Assembly (NCBI GenBank): GCA_003550325.1
Contig: QKWP01000680.1
Coordinates: forward strand, 62,001-126,000
Direction: 5' to 3'
Source of the DNA: Gigaspora rosea
Taxonomy: Eukaryota; Glomeromycota; Glomeromycetes; Diversisporales; Gigasporaceae
Length of the DNA stretch: 64,000 nucleotides
The notes below the pieces were generated by a model, which did not search any database, was not told the origin of the DNA, and saw only the letters and a list, made by a program, of their open reading frames with translations. Shown piece after piece: positions 44,951 to 56,689 of the stretch. Positions within the stretch are counted from its first letter, which is position 1, and every line of letters starts with the position of its first letter. Both the position numbers and the translations under genes were made by a program.

Positions 44951-46740
44951 TTGTGCGAGATGCGTATGTGTTTCATAATGGAGCGTGAACCTCGACTTTT
45001 ATCAACAAAACATTATGAATTCCATTGTGATGCATCAGTGAAAAATGTCCATGATTATTTCAAAAAGCAGAAGGCAGTCACTTGGTGTATTCAAAATTAC
45101 GTTAAATACATAATGGAAACTGAGGCAGAGCTTGACTTCTATCAAGCTTTTAATCTTTTCACCGATAGTTTAAATCTATTAAATAAACTCATTTCTATTC
45201 CTGTTTCAGTTAGAGGCTTTTGTACTGAATATCTCGAGTGGTTAAAGGTGTAGTATTTTTTCTATTTTGACAATGAGTAATACACATATCCTTACATGAA
45301 CAAAATTCGAAATTATAGTCTGAGGCTGGATTAGCAATAATAAATCTGTGTAATAATGCCTTTTCAACTGAAAAAATGCATAAACAATCTGTTGTTCTTC
45401 ATCATATTGTTGAGGTAAGTTAATATGTATGCATTCCCATTTGTTTTTAATATAATACTCAACACATTATCACCTTACAGGAAACAGTGTGTCTTAACGC
45501 AAAAACGAATGCCCTTCAGGCTCATTTGTGGTCAAATTCTCCATTGCCTGTAGGAACTTCAAAAACCCTACGAACTCCGCCGCAAACATTTCGGGCTCAA
45601 ACATCATTTTTAAATACATCTGACGAGAGACCGTTTGAAAAAGAGGAATTTCAGCAGTAGTTCATTTTTTTTGTTTATATGTGTCATCTTTACAAATAGA
45701 AGACATCCTAACGTGTTTTGTTCCTTTTTAATGTAAAGGTATATCCAAACAATTTCCATAGTATGTGCATTCGATAGAACAATTGAAGATTTAACAAAAG
45801 AAATAGGAGAGGAACTTGCTAAGGAGGTGCTAACTATACGAGACAATAATCCTGATGAATGGACAACAAGTTTGGAGAATTATATAGATACCGTCGTTGA
45901 AGGAGATAATGAAACTTTTAAAACTAAAGCCCAAGCTAAAACATCAAATGTCGGGGAAGAACTTTTTAGATATTATTGTGAAAAAATTTTCATTGACTTG
46001 TATGTAGATATTATTAATATATATGGCTTTATTGGTGATGTTACTAACAATTTTTTATTTTAGTTTCCATCTCGTAGACATTAATCCATCAATGAGCAGA
46101 AAAATTAGCGAACATAAACACATAGTGTACCAGATTTCCTCATTATTTAAGTTCTATGAGAGAACATTTTCGTTAATTGAATTTGATTGGATCGAATCGC
46201 ATGTCCATAACGCAAAAATTATGAAGTCAGCTACTAATTCCGGAATTGTAAGTTGATATTAAGGGAACGAGAGTGTCTGATGGTTTAGATATATTTCATA
46301 TGGAGCTGGCGGATCCTCCATGTAATGCAACTGATAAACATATTATGGGCGATACAATAAAAACCATGCGAACAGAAATTTTAAATCTAGTTGCAATTTT
46401 AAGAAATTACCTTGACTGTGGAATAAGTCTGCTACAAAAATTAGGGTGTATAGTATCCAATCTATCAGTGAGTAGAATGTTTAATTTACGTTCATGTGTT
46501 AGTGATTTTATTCTCTCATACACAGTCTCCACCTTTTTAGACGCTCGATTAACCCTATATGCTTTCCGATGGTCGTTTTCTCGTAAGCGAACTTGCCACT
46601 GCCGTTATTCCTTTTAGTTTTAATGGTCGAAGTCAGTACAGTACAAAGGTGTCCTTAGAATGATTGCGATCTTTCACGTATATTTTGAAATTTATTGGCT
46701 GATAGTCATACCACTATTTTTTCACGATATTAAATAGTTA
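44951..46740 (+). pseudogene. Multi-exon gene, 5' half intact, 3' half frameshifted
   Basis: Exons that splice in frame: 44951-45248 (ends EYLEWLK), 45319-45414 (SEAGLAIINLCNNAFSTEKM; GTAAGT donor), 45481-45656 (ETVCLNAKTNALQAH), 45739-45999 (QYIQTISIVCAFDRTIEDLT; GTATGT donor and a CTAAC branch site before the next exon) and 46064-46247 (FFHLVDINPSMSRKIS). Beyond this, VSDGLDIFHMELADPPCNAT, RVYSIQSISE and GRFLVSELATAVIPFSF are readable only in shifting frames. The sequence resembles a large family of uncharacterised proteins that I recall from arbuscular mycorrhizal fungi. Function unknown; no catalytic motif identified. Either a recent pseudogene or an expressed truncated protein. Confidence 0.6.
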
Positions 46741-46805
46741 TACCATTCTATAGTCTGAGATCACAAAGCAGGAAGAATTGATAAACGAAATTAATCGGCT
46801 TGTAA

Positions 46806-48620
46806 CCCACGCATTCATGCCGGTCATCTCGACAGTGGATGATGTCTGGAAGTGTGATTGGGAGATTTTCACGCCGGCCATCTAGACGGTGACCTCCTCA
46901 ACACAGTCCTGTTTGCCGGTTTTGCCATCTAGGTGATCGGTCAATAGAGGTGCGAGTAGGAAGACCTCACTTGCCATCAAGGTGGTGAACTTTTTGCTCG
47001 TAAAGGTAGGCCATCAAGTTTCGCGCCGGTCATCTCGACGGCGAACTGGTGGAAACTGATGGCAGTTGATATCATTCGATTCAACTGGATCAGAATTTAA
47101 TTTTTGCGCATTATTGCTTTGTTTACCAAGTTTTAACTATCACCTATTATTTTATTATTAAGTAGTATTACTAAAGGAAAGCCTATTATTTCAAACTTTT
47201 ACCAGTTTGCTATTCTCTTCATAGAATATCAATTAAACTCGAAGACACCTACCATTATGAAATATTAACAAGTAATTAGTTACCGAATTTTTACTCGTGC
47301 AAACCATCAGTGGAATATTATGCAGATGATAGTGGATACCAAACCAATTTTTTTGAGGTTCGCAATGGTAAAAATAAATAAAAGGCTATTATTTTACCCA
47401 CGCATCCATGCCGGTCATCTCGACGGTGGATGATGTTTGGAAGTGTGGTTGGGGAGATTTTCACGCCGGTCATCTAGACGGTGACCTCCTCAACACAGTC
47501 CTGTTTGCCGGTTTGCCATCTAGGTGATCGGTCAACAGAGGTGCGAGTAGGAAGACCTCACTTGCCATCAAGGTGGTGAGCTTTTTGCTCGTAAAGGTAG
47601 GCCATCAAGTTTCGCGCCGGTCATCTCGACGGCGAACTGGTGGAAACTGATGACAGTTGATATCATTCGATTCAACTGGATCAGAATTTAATTTGCGCAT
47701 TATTGCTTTGTTTACCAAGTTTTAACTATCACCTATTATTTTATTATTAAGTAGTATTACTAAAGGAAAGCCTAGTATTTCAAACTTTTACCAGTTTGCT
47801 ATTCTCTTCATAGAATATCAATTAAACTCGAAGACACCTACCATTATGAAATATTAACAAGTAATTAGTTACCGAATTTTTACTCGTGCAAACCATCAGT
47901 GGAATATTATGCAGATGATAGTGGATACCAAACCAATTTTTTTGAGGTTCGCAATGGTAAAACTAAATAAAAGGCTATTATTTTACCCACGCATCCATGC
48001 CGGTCATCTCGACGGTGGATGATGTCTGGAAGTGTGATTGGGGTGATTTTCACGCCGGTCATTTAGACGGTGACCTCCTCAACACAGTCCTGTTTGCCGG
48101 TTTGCCATCTAGGTGATCGGTCAACAGAGGTGCGAGTAGGAAGACCTCACTTGCCATCAAGGTGGTGAGCTTTTTGCTCGTAAAGGTAGGCCATCAAGTT
48201 TCGCGCCGGTCATCTCGACGGCGAACTGGTGGAAACTGATGACAGTTGATATCATTCGATTCAACTGGATCAGAATTTAATTTTTGCGCATTATTGCTTT
48301 TGTTTACCAAGTTTTAATTATCACCTATTCTTTTATTATTAAGTAGCATTACTAAAGGAAAGCCTTGTAACATTAGTGGAAATTATTTAATCTCAACCGA
48401 TTTATTGATAGTTATTTCAAACTTATACCATTTTGCTATTCTCTTCATAGAATATCAATGAAACTCGAAGACACCTACCATGCAAATTGACTATTAAATA
48501 TTAACAAATTATTAGTTACCGAATTTTTACTCGTGCAAGCCATCAGTAGAATATTATGCAGGTGATAGTGAATACCAAACCAATTTTTTGAGATTCGTAA
48601 TGATACTAAATAAAAGGTCC
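46806..48620. repeat. Three tandem copies of a 590 bp repeat
   Basis: CCCACGCAT starts at 46806, 47397 and 47986, so the periods are 591 and 589 bp. The first 230 bp of each unit is GC-rich and built from GCCGGTCATCTCGACGG, GCCGGTTTGCCATCTAGG, GCCATCAAGGTGGTGA and GCGCCGGTCATCTCGACGGC. The remaining 360 bp is AT-rich. Copies 1 and 2 are almost identical; the third has an extra 40-50 bp near 48370 and a diverged end. No ORF. Confidence 0.9.
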
Positions 48621-49572
48621 TATGTTCTAAATATTATGTAATTTCATTTATTTAGTTATTCATATTGGGCGGATTTGACTCCGATCACATGATTTTTATT
48701 GAACACATAGTAAGTATAGGGTTGCACCATTTTTTCTAAATATACTAAAGTCTGCGATTTTATATTTATACTCGACAAGACCTTAATTTCAAAGATCCAA
48801 CGGCCATTTTTCAAGATCCAACGACTTCTACTGGTAACAACGCCGAAGGGTTCACAGTATGTGACAAAGATCTTAACAAATACAAGAATAGTTTTACTAA
48901 TATTTTCGTGTTTTATGTCCAACAAGACTTAAGTTTACTGTATTTTTGATTTTAAAATAGGCTTAACTTCTACTAGTAACTTATGTTCGGACATTTATTT
49001 ATTTAGTTTGCTTGAATCAATCGTCCAGGTAACTTATTTACATACTTTAAAGCGTTTCTTTGAAAACATAATGTCTCACTTTCACTACTAAAAATATAAA
49101 ATTTGTTTTGTAATAGAATTAATATTTACTAATCACAAAATTAATGTGTCAAAATCGGCCAACAAAAAAGATGCTGAATGGTTTTGGGTAAGCTATGATC
49201 TTGAAAAACTTTATAATGCTGTAATATTGTTTAATTATTCATAATTAACACTGTATCTTGTGCATTAATTTTATAGAAGTTAACGCGACGTAGATGTGAA
49301 TCAGATCAAAAGCATATAAATAATACTGTAATATTTTGTAATTTGTTTCTAATAGAAATAGTGAAAGCAGAAAGTAGATAGAAATTCTATTTAAAGACCA
49401 GTATAATAAAAATCAATGCTTCACTAATAATAAATAATTTGACAATAAATCGTTAGGCAATAATTATTATTTATTCATATCATGGAATTTTTAATAATTT
49501 TAACTAGTTAGTGATTATGTTTTGATCAATATATCAAATCAATCAAATATCACATTAATGATCGATTCAATC
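48621..49572 (+). other. Spacer with an exon-like stretch
   Basis: 48781-48948 reads LNFKDPTAIFQDPTTSTGNN, AEGFTVCDKDLNKYKNSFTN and IFVFYVQQDLSLLYF before a stop, with GC content above the flanks. It could be a last exon or a gene remnant. Not recognised. The rest is AT-rich. Confidence 0.3.
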
Positions 49573-49689
49573 CTGTGTTGGCACTGGAATTCTGGAACAC
49601 CACTGGAATTTCAGATTCTTATAGTTTCCAGTGGTTCCAGTGAAATTCTGGAATTCCAGTGGTGTTCCAGTGTTCCAGTGCCAACACTG
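49573..49689. mobile_element. Short hAT-like element with CCAGTG quasi-repeats
   Basis: CTGTGTTGGCACTGGAATTC pairs with TTCCAGTGCCAACACTG. The words CACTGGAAT and TTCCAGTG recur throughout. The flanking 8-mers ATTCAATC and ATTCGATT agree at six of eight positions. Confidence 0.65.
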
Positions 49690-49849
49690 ATTCGATTCAA
49701 TCCATCCGTCTGATTACTAATGGCAAAGAATTACATCATTGCCGATGATTCAATATTCTTTGTAAAGTATAAATAAGTCACATTTTTTATATATTTAAAC
49801 AAGATAAAGATTTTTTCGTTATAAAATCAAAATGAGAGACAAACACTTT
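49690..49849. other. AT-rich spacer before the Fanzor relic
   Basis: No feature recognised. Confidence 0.3.
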
Positions 49850-50855
49850 TCATAATCGATACAGATATCAAGGAGAAATATAATAACAAGTATTTGGGGT
49901 CTGAAAAGCACTCTAATTCGTGGTTTACTGTTCATGAACCAAGAAACCTTACGGGAAATAATATTATTAATTTAAATCTACCGAATTCAAGTGAATTTGA
50001 TAAAGATCCTGTTAAAGACACATAAGATACGTGTCTACCCTACTCTCGATCAATGAGAAATACTAATACAGGAAGATAGATATACAATTGATTTTTGGAA
50101 TAAACTATAAAGGAATATGTACAATATTGAAAAATTTTTGCAAAAATACAAGAATATTGAGTTGCATTGGATTGGAAACGCCTTCCAATGTATGTAATGA
50201 TATAAATGCAAGAACTAGTACAAAATATAAAACTTGTTAAAAGTCTACTAAACCAAGAAAATCAGATTTGGGAAAACAAAGAATAGTGATCAGTTCATTC
50301 CTATTCAAACTAGTAATTATAACCGCAAGAATGATGTGTGTTCATTCTTGAGGCACGTAGTTTCAAACGAATTTTTACATGATTTTCAGATTTGCATTCC
50401 GATCAAAGTTGGAACGAAAACGATCGCGAAAAAGGATTATTTCATTGGACCCTGAGGTACAAACTTTCATGACAGGATATGACCCTTCAAGTTGTGTTAG
50501 GGAAAATGATATGAAACGTATTGCAAAACTTTGTGTAAAGTATGATAACTATCAGTTTATACCTGTGTCACAACTATTCTTACATCGTATTTGAGAGTCA
50601 AGAAATGGTCAACAAGATGATGAGAAAAATCCAGACTGTTGCTTAGTTGGTCACATTATTGTTTTCAACAAATTTTATTACATAAATCACGAGAATACAC
50701 AAAACAATCGAGTTGTAATTTGCACAGAGTAAACCTTGTACTCGACGTAACAATAAGTTAGAGGGTTCAAAAAGTTTAAATGTAACGATTGTGAATTGGT
50801 TATTGGTAGAGATTTTAATGGAGATAAAAATATATTTATGTATCAAATATGTGTC
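49850..50855 (+). pseudogene. Decayed Fanzor (eukaryotic TnpB-like RNA-guided nuclease)
   Basis: Three landmarks of the OrfB/TnpB/Fanzor fold occur in the right order. About 50016-50052: THKIRVYPTLDQ, the N-terminal K.R.YP...Q motif, followed by a stretch with WNKL. About 50437-50490: ISLDPEVQTFMTGYDPS, the RuvC-I motif with its catalytic Asp. About 50764-50840: SKKFKCNDCELVIGRDFNGD and KNIF, the second Cys pair of the zinc ribbon and the RuvC-III RD.NG..N motif. An upstream open stretch KHSNSWFTVHEPRNLTGNNI may be the N-terminal extension. Stops and frame changes between the blocks and no clear RuvC-II make it inactive. No flanking insertion-element ends were identified. Confidence 0.75.
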
Positions 50856-52293
50856 AGACTTGAACCATCCCATCTTGGGGTCCGACGTGTTATCTAGCTT
50901 GTTTATCATGTTGGATTCAATTTTCATTATCACTAATGCACTAATGTCTGTGCCTGATAATACCACGAGAGCTATAAACCACCCTGGTGAAAATTTTCGT
51001 TTGCAAAAAATCAAATTTTATCAACGAATTCTTAGTAATAATAAGCTTCTTCTAATCTAATAAACAAATCTCCGTCAGCCAAATATTTTAATTACATTTC
51101 TAAAGTGGTTTGCATCATTTTTCTGAATTTTTTTTTTGTCAAAACGAAGATAACGATTTATACCGGTACTAGATTCTACTCATTTGTTTGCGAACTTTTT
51201 AATAAAGAAAGATATTAGTGGCTTCATTCCTTTTTGTAGCTTTATCCAGAGATGCTTAGCTGACTGTTAATTTACGTTTCTTTTAAATGGGAAAATATCA
51301 TTTATGATAATCATTACAGTTGAACTGGTATCTTCAATATTTTTCTCAATAACTTATTTTACAAAAGGTAGTTTTAATTGTTACTAGTTCGTGGGCGAAG
51401 AAGCATTATCGAGATTATGTTACCGTTATTTTCTTGACTTATTAGTATAAAGACGAAAAGAATAGTTTATTACAATCAATAACAGAATTTTTATCAAGTT
51501 TACATTTGGGTTTTTATACATATCCGTTACCTGAATGCAAAACTCGTCTAATGATGAGTAGTTATACGCGTTATTTTCAACAACGTCATAGGAAGACATT
51601 GTATTATTGACTAATATAACAGATAAATAAACGAATTCGTATTTTTTAAAATTTTCTTTTTCCTAACTGTTGATAGTATCATATGATAGTATTATTATCG
51701 TTTTATATCGTTTGCAATGTTTAAACATAATATCCTTACACATACGGATCATGATAAAATAAATTCTTAAATAACTAGATAATAGACAGTCATATAATTA
51801 AAGTAAAAAGTTTTATTCTGTTTGATTTTTCTATATGTATATTATGCGAATATGCAGTCAACACACTCTATATCAGATATCCGTGTCTTTATATAACGAA
51901 TATCAATCTTATCAGATTATAATCTCTGCAAAGTTAAAGCCCAGCATCGTTTTATTGGAAACTCTATATTAAGAGGTGGCAGTAAATTGCTTAAAATACT
52001 CATTGGTTCTAACAAATAATTCTACAGATAGATAAACTGAATAAGACCAATATTTAACTTAGTTGACAGGTTTTTATTAATAATAAAATAAGAATTTAAT
52101 AGTTACAATAATATAAATTAATTATGCTAATAGTAATTTCGTAATAAAAATCTGTATAGCCAAAAAAAAAAAAAAAAAGTAAAACTCCCATGACGTTGTA
52201 AAGAATTTGATTTATAGAAAATATAATATTTAAACATCGATTATTTGCTTGATAAGAATTTAATTTATAGAAAATATAATATTTAAACATCGA
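50856..52293 (+). other. Spacer with possible exons of an unknown host gene
   Basis: 51141-51260 reads KITIYTGTRFYSFVCELFNK and WLHSF with interrupting stops. 51389-51450 reads FVGEEALSRLCYRYFLDLL, and 51451-51609 reads YKDEKNSLLQSITEFLSSLH and TYPLPECKTRLMMSSYTRYF to a stop. These look like a degraded gene's last exons; function unknown. The rest, including a run of A's at 52160, is AT-rich. A direct repeat AATTTAATTTATAGAAAATA-like lies at 52205-52290. Confidence 0.3.
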
Positions 52294-53711
52294 TTATTTG
52301 CTTGATTCCCCAAACAAATCAGTTCTTCTATGTTCCAAGACAGGCATGCCAACTCTAATATTTTTTAATCTGTCAAGATTAATTTCTGCCAAAGCAAATG
52401 ATGGTTGTGTGGTTTCTGGACATCTAGCCAGGATTGTTCCCCATGGATCTACTATCTATTAATTGAAAAAAAAAGTCAATTTACTAATCCAAGAAGGAAA
52501 GTGCTAATTAATGAAAAGTTTTGAATAAATACCATTGCACTACCAAAACTTGTACGATTTTCATTTTGTTTTCCAATATGTGCACTATTAAAATTACAAA
52601 GGGAATTAAAGATAATTATGAGGAGAAAAGTGCATATACATAAAACATTTGATGATGAATTGTCAAATAAATTAGACAAACCTTGCAATAACATAAGTTT
52701 GAGTTTCTATAGCCCTAGCACGTAATAAAACTTCTAAAATTTTATAAAAAAAAACAATATACATGGTTATACAGTATATATAAAGTTTTTTTTAAATATC
52801 AGATATACAGTAACATAATTTATACAATTAAATTAAATTATTCACACTCACCCCAATGAGCCATCCCGGTTTTAAGTGTGAAAGCTGCAGGATATGTCAA
52901 CACATCTGCTCCTCTTTTCCTCAATTCCAAAGATAATTCTGGAAATCTTATATCATAACAAACCATCATTCCCACTTTACCAACAGGCGTTTCCACCGGA
53001 TCTATAATATTTTCACCTTTTAAAACATAACTACTTTCCATAAAATGGGGTCCATCCTGTATAGAAATATCAAATAAATGAAGTTTATGGTAGATGGGCT
53101 GAATAAGGGTACCAGATGAAGTAATCAGTACATGAGAATTATAGATACGGGTAGGGAGGTGACTCTGATTTGTGAGGAAAAAAAAAAGATAAAGAATTAA
53201 TTCATTTAGAGAATTTTAGTATATCATTAATTGTGGACAATGCAAATAAATATTCAATTTTTTTTTTTTTTTAAAAAAAATTACATTTTCGTGAACTCCA
53301 ATAGAAACCCAAATATTATTTTTTTGAGCTGAATTCTTAATTTCTTCAATAAATTGTAAATTTTCTATAGATGCTGTCAGAGATAGTGCTTCTTCATTGT
53401 TAATGGCAGTGAAATCCGATGCTTCTGGAAAGAATATCATCTGTTTTATGGTAAAATTGGGAAATACATAATTTGTATGTTTTTTCGACTTTTAAATTTT
53501 TTGCAAAGTTATTGAAATTATTTAATCAAACCTTTGCACCTTTTTGAGATGCATCATTAATCAAATCTATGCATATTTTTAGATTTTTTGAAATATCATT
53601 TGTACCGCAAAATTGAGTTACGGCTGCTAAACACATTTTATAAAGATTGTGTAAAAAAAATTGCAGCTTTCTTGAGTTTGTTATAAAAACAATATCTAAT
53701 GGACAACACAA
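52294..53711 (-). CDS. NIT1: Nitrilase-superfamily deaminated glutathione amidase (NIT1 type), six exons
   Basis: Hydrolyses the amide of deaminated glutathione, a metabolite-repair reaction known for the NIT1 branch of carbon-nitrogen hydrolases. Exons on the minus strand: 53711-53532, 53440-53285, 53164-52852, 52733-52682, 52584-52533 and 52455-52294, joined by GT-AG introns. They total 915 nt and keep one frame (304 residues). The Glu-Lys-Cys triad is visible: FPEA (E66), YHKLHLFD (K139), MVCYDIRFPE (C181). Other family blocks: HWEVLLRARAIETQTYVIA, RTSFGSAMIVDPWGT, and the C-terminal HRRTDLF. Starting at the upstream Met adds 25 residues with a hydrophobic, weakly basic character that could target mitochondria. 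The internal Met at 53636 (MCLAAVTQF) gives 279 residues, close to the compact family length. Looks intact. Confidence 0.92.
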
Positions 53712-54006
53712 TTCTCTAATTTAATGTACTGTTATCGGTGTGCTATATCGGTATCGGTATTAGTTATTTCAAAATATATATCGATATACCTATATTATCA
53801 CCTATATTATCAGAATGTTAGTTAATTAATATTCGACTATCATCAAAGAAAAAAAAACGGTGATTTTCTGCATATCGATACCGATATTGCCTTTGAATGA
53901 ATTCATCATGCTTAGTGTAACGATCGATCCTTATTTAGGATGTATTTCGAATTTTTTTTTTTTCTGTAAAATTGAAAAATTGTTTCGCTAATTTTTTTTT
54001 AAAACC
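53712..54006. promoter_or_regulatory. Shared intergenic promoter of the divergent gene pair
   Basis: 295 bp between the upstream NIT1 start and the sideroflexin ATG, so both promoters must lie here or reach into the genes. It contains an imperfect inverted repeat, ATATCGGTATCGGTATT near 53746 and ATATCGATACCGATATTG near 53872, probably a small TIR element. No confident TATA box. Confidence 0.5.
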
Positions 54007-55749
54007 ATGGCGACCATTGCAAAGGAAAACGCGGAGTCCATCCCGAAGATCGATTTATGTATATTATCATTCAATTTAATCATTGTAAATTTTAAACATT
54101 ATATTTTTGATACCATTGATCAAATTTTTTAAAAAAAAAATTTTTCGTTCAAAAAAGCAAAATCAAGGTATGATCTATCTACGTATATCGGACGCGTAAA
54201 GCATTTTATTGATATGACAGACATAAGGTAATTACTTGTCTTTGAAATCTGTTTGTTAGTTTATATATATATATATATCTTTATTTAAATTTTCATCTTA
54301 ACAATAATAAATGAATTAGGACATTATTCGTTTCAAGAGCTGGCCTTGAAGAATCCAAAAAACTAATTAATGATTATAATTCAGGAAAATTAAAATATGT
54401 AGATCCTGAAAAATTATGGAAAGCAAAAAAAAGTAAAATTTTTAAAATTAATATAATAATAAAATGAGCTTTATCAAATTCAATACTAATATTGAAATAA
54501 AAATGTATAAAAACTTCAGTTGTCGATTCAACAGTTCATCCTGATACTGGTGAACCAGTATTTTTACCATTTCGAATGTCATGCTTTGTACCAACTAATC
54601 TTATTGTCGTCGCCGGTATGTTGATGCCAAATCCTAGTGTAAGTTTCATCAAATATTAACAAGGTTTCTTTTTTTTTTTTTTTATTCTTTAAAAATATAA
54701 TTAGTTTATACAAATCTCATCGTTATATCGATGAAATTTTTTTTTAGATGAAAAGTATTATATTCTGGCAATGGACTAATCAAAGTATTAATGTTGCTAT
54801 AAATTATTGTAATGCTAATAAAACTACTATGATGAGTATGAAGGAAACTGCTAGTAAGTTTTTTTAGTTCTATCTTTGAAAAATATGTTTGAATTCTAAT
54901 ATAATTATAATCGAGATTCGTTAATACATGCTCATTTTTAAAAAAAATAGTCGCTTACGCTTCAGCTGTGACAACATCATGTGGGATAGCCATTGGTTTA
55001 ACACAAACTGTACCACGTCTAAAATTCTTGTCTCATTCGACTCGTGGAATTTTAGCTAGATTGGTACCCTTTGTAGCTGTCGCAAGTGCTGGAACTGTTA
55101 ATGTTTACTTAATGCGGTTAAAAGAAATTAGGTTTGTAATCATTTAATATGTTTATATTTGATTTGACATAATAAATTTAACGATATATGTTTATACCTT
55201 TTTAAGCTAGAGATGGGATTGATGTTTATGATGCTGACGGGAATAATTTGGGCAAATCACGAATAGCCGGTGCAAATGCTGTTGGACAGGTTTGAAACAG
55301 AAATCCTTTTTTTTTTTTTTATCATTTCTTTTCTTATCAAATCTTTAATAATATTAATTTTTAGGTTGCAATCTCTCGCGTACTCACTAATTCTCCTGTA
55401 TTAACCACTGCACCGCTTATACTCTCGCAACTTGAAAAAACAAAATTATTAAAAAATAACCCTAGACTTGTCGCTCCCATTAATTTTGGTATGTGATATT
55501 TTTATTATTAAAAAATATATATATATTTCATATTGTTTTCTTTCATTTAAAATTTATACTGATATATCTCAATATTTTTATTACTAAGGTCTTATAACGT
55601 TATCATTAACATTCACTTTACCATTGGCAATTGCGGCTTTCCCACAAAAAGCTGTTATAGATCCATTAAAATTAGAAGAGTCATTTTGGAATTTAAAAGA
55701 TAAAAATGGTGAACTTATAAGACAAATGTTTTTTAATAAAGGTTTATAG
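54007..55749 (+). CDS. Sideroflexin (mitochondrial serine carrier family), nine exons
   Basis: Sideroflexins are multi-pass inner mitochondrial membrane proteins; SFXN1 carries serine for one-carbon metabolism, and the fungal member is called FSF1. Exons: 54007-54058, 54158-54227, 54320-54432, 54520-54638, 54748-54853, 54951-55131, 55211-55289, 55365-55488 and 55589-55749, all with GT-AG introns. They total 1005 nt in one frame, 334 residues, the usual length. The signature HPDTGE is at residues 85-90, followed by PFRMSCFVPTNL. Further blocks: WQWTNQSINVAINYCNAN, AYASAVTTSCGIAIGLTQ, PFVAVASAGTVNVYLMR, GKSRIAGANAVGQVAISRVL and LTFTLPLAIAAFPQ. The start has a good context (AAAACCATGGCG). Looks intact. 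The exact transported substrate is inferred from family. Confidence 0.95.
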
Positions 55750-55796
55750 AATTTTTGATCGAAATTTGTTAGAAAATAATATAGAAATGTAGAAAT

Positions 55797-55880
55797 TAGT
55801 GTTGGAACCGGTAATTTTTCATTCGTTAAAAAAAAAAACAACTAAAACTCGACTTCTTTAACATATGGCCGGTTCCAAAC
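55797..55880. repeat. Very short TIR element
   Basis: AGTGTTGGAACCGG at the left pairs with CCGGTTCCAAACTCT at the right. TAGAAAT occurs on both sides. It lies just behind the sideroflexin stop, so it is probably in or near the 3' UTR. Confidence 0.55.
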
Positions 55881-56330
55881 TCTAGTAGAAATAGGTTCTT
55901 ATTTTTTTTTTACAAGTAATAGAAATTTCTTGATTAAATATTGAATTAAAATCATATTATGAATTTTGTAATCCAATTTAATGTACCTCGGATTAATAAC
56001 TTTTGTAAACATCTGACAATAAATAGTCGAATTTCTAACAATGTTAATATACTTTCTATAATTAATTTTGAATCGTGAAAGACTGTTTTTTTTTGAGTTG
56101 AACAATATAGTATTGTACAGTATTATTATTTTAAAAAAGAATATGAATTAAAAAAAAATTATATTATCGTTAACTATTTTTATTAATTATTAATAGTAAA
56201 AAAATACCGCGAAATAACGATATCTGTGCATTATTTTGATCATCTGCGCTATTTTGAGTACGCGCATGAGAGCTATTTCGAAGAAAACCCATTTTTTCAC
56301 GTTATACATTCGATTTATATGGCATACTAC
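55881..56330. other. AT-rich spacer
   Basis: No gene. At 56335 a CAGTGAAACCTCTTTAAGTG phrase looks like one end of a pogo-type element. Confidence 0.4.
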
Positions 56331-56362
56331 TACAGTGAAACCTCTTTAAGTGCATCTATAAG

Positions 56363-56612
56363 CAGTGTTGTACATTTTCACTGTCCCAGTCTTTTTTGCC
56401 ATGTCCCAACGTCCCAAGTCCCAGTGTCTCAACTATGTCCCAAGTCTTAATAATTAATAAATTAATTTAAAAAAATATATAATTATATATTTTTTTTAGG
56501 TACTAAACACATTTCTAAAAAAATTAAATTAGATTGTCTCAATAAAATTTTTAAGTAATTTCAATTAATAAAATTGTCCCAACTTATGTCCCAACTGTCC
56601 CATGTACAACAC
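56363..56612. mobile_element. hAT-like short element with GTCCCAA quasi-repeats
   Basis: CAGTGTTGTACA at the left and TGTACAACAC at the right. Subterminal words GTCCCAACGTCCCAAGTCCC and TGTCCCAACTTATGTCCCAA repeat in both arms. The flanking duplication is not clear. Confidence 0.6.
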
Positions 56613-56689
56613 AACTACCCCAGTAGCACCAACGGATTTTCACTGATCTGCAATCTAGAACATTGTCACTAAAAAATCTTTGAACTTGT

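Noticed and set aside
49573-49689. Intrinsic-terminator-like hairpin
   Set aside because: The inverted ends with near-matching 8 bp flanks fit a small hAT-like element better.
50791-51060. 89-codon frame taken as a separate gene
   Set aside because: Its first part is the Fanzor zinc-ribbon/RuvC-III region read in a shifted frame; the rest has no support.
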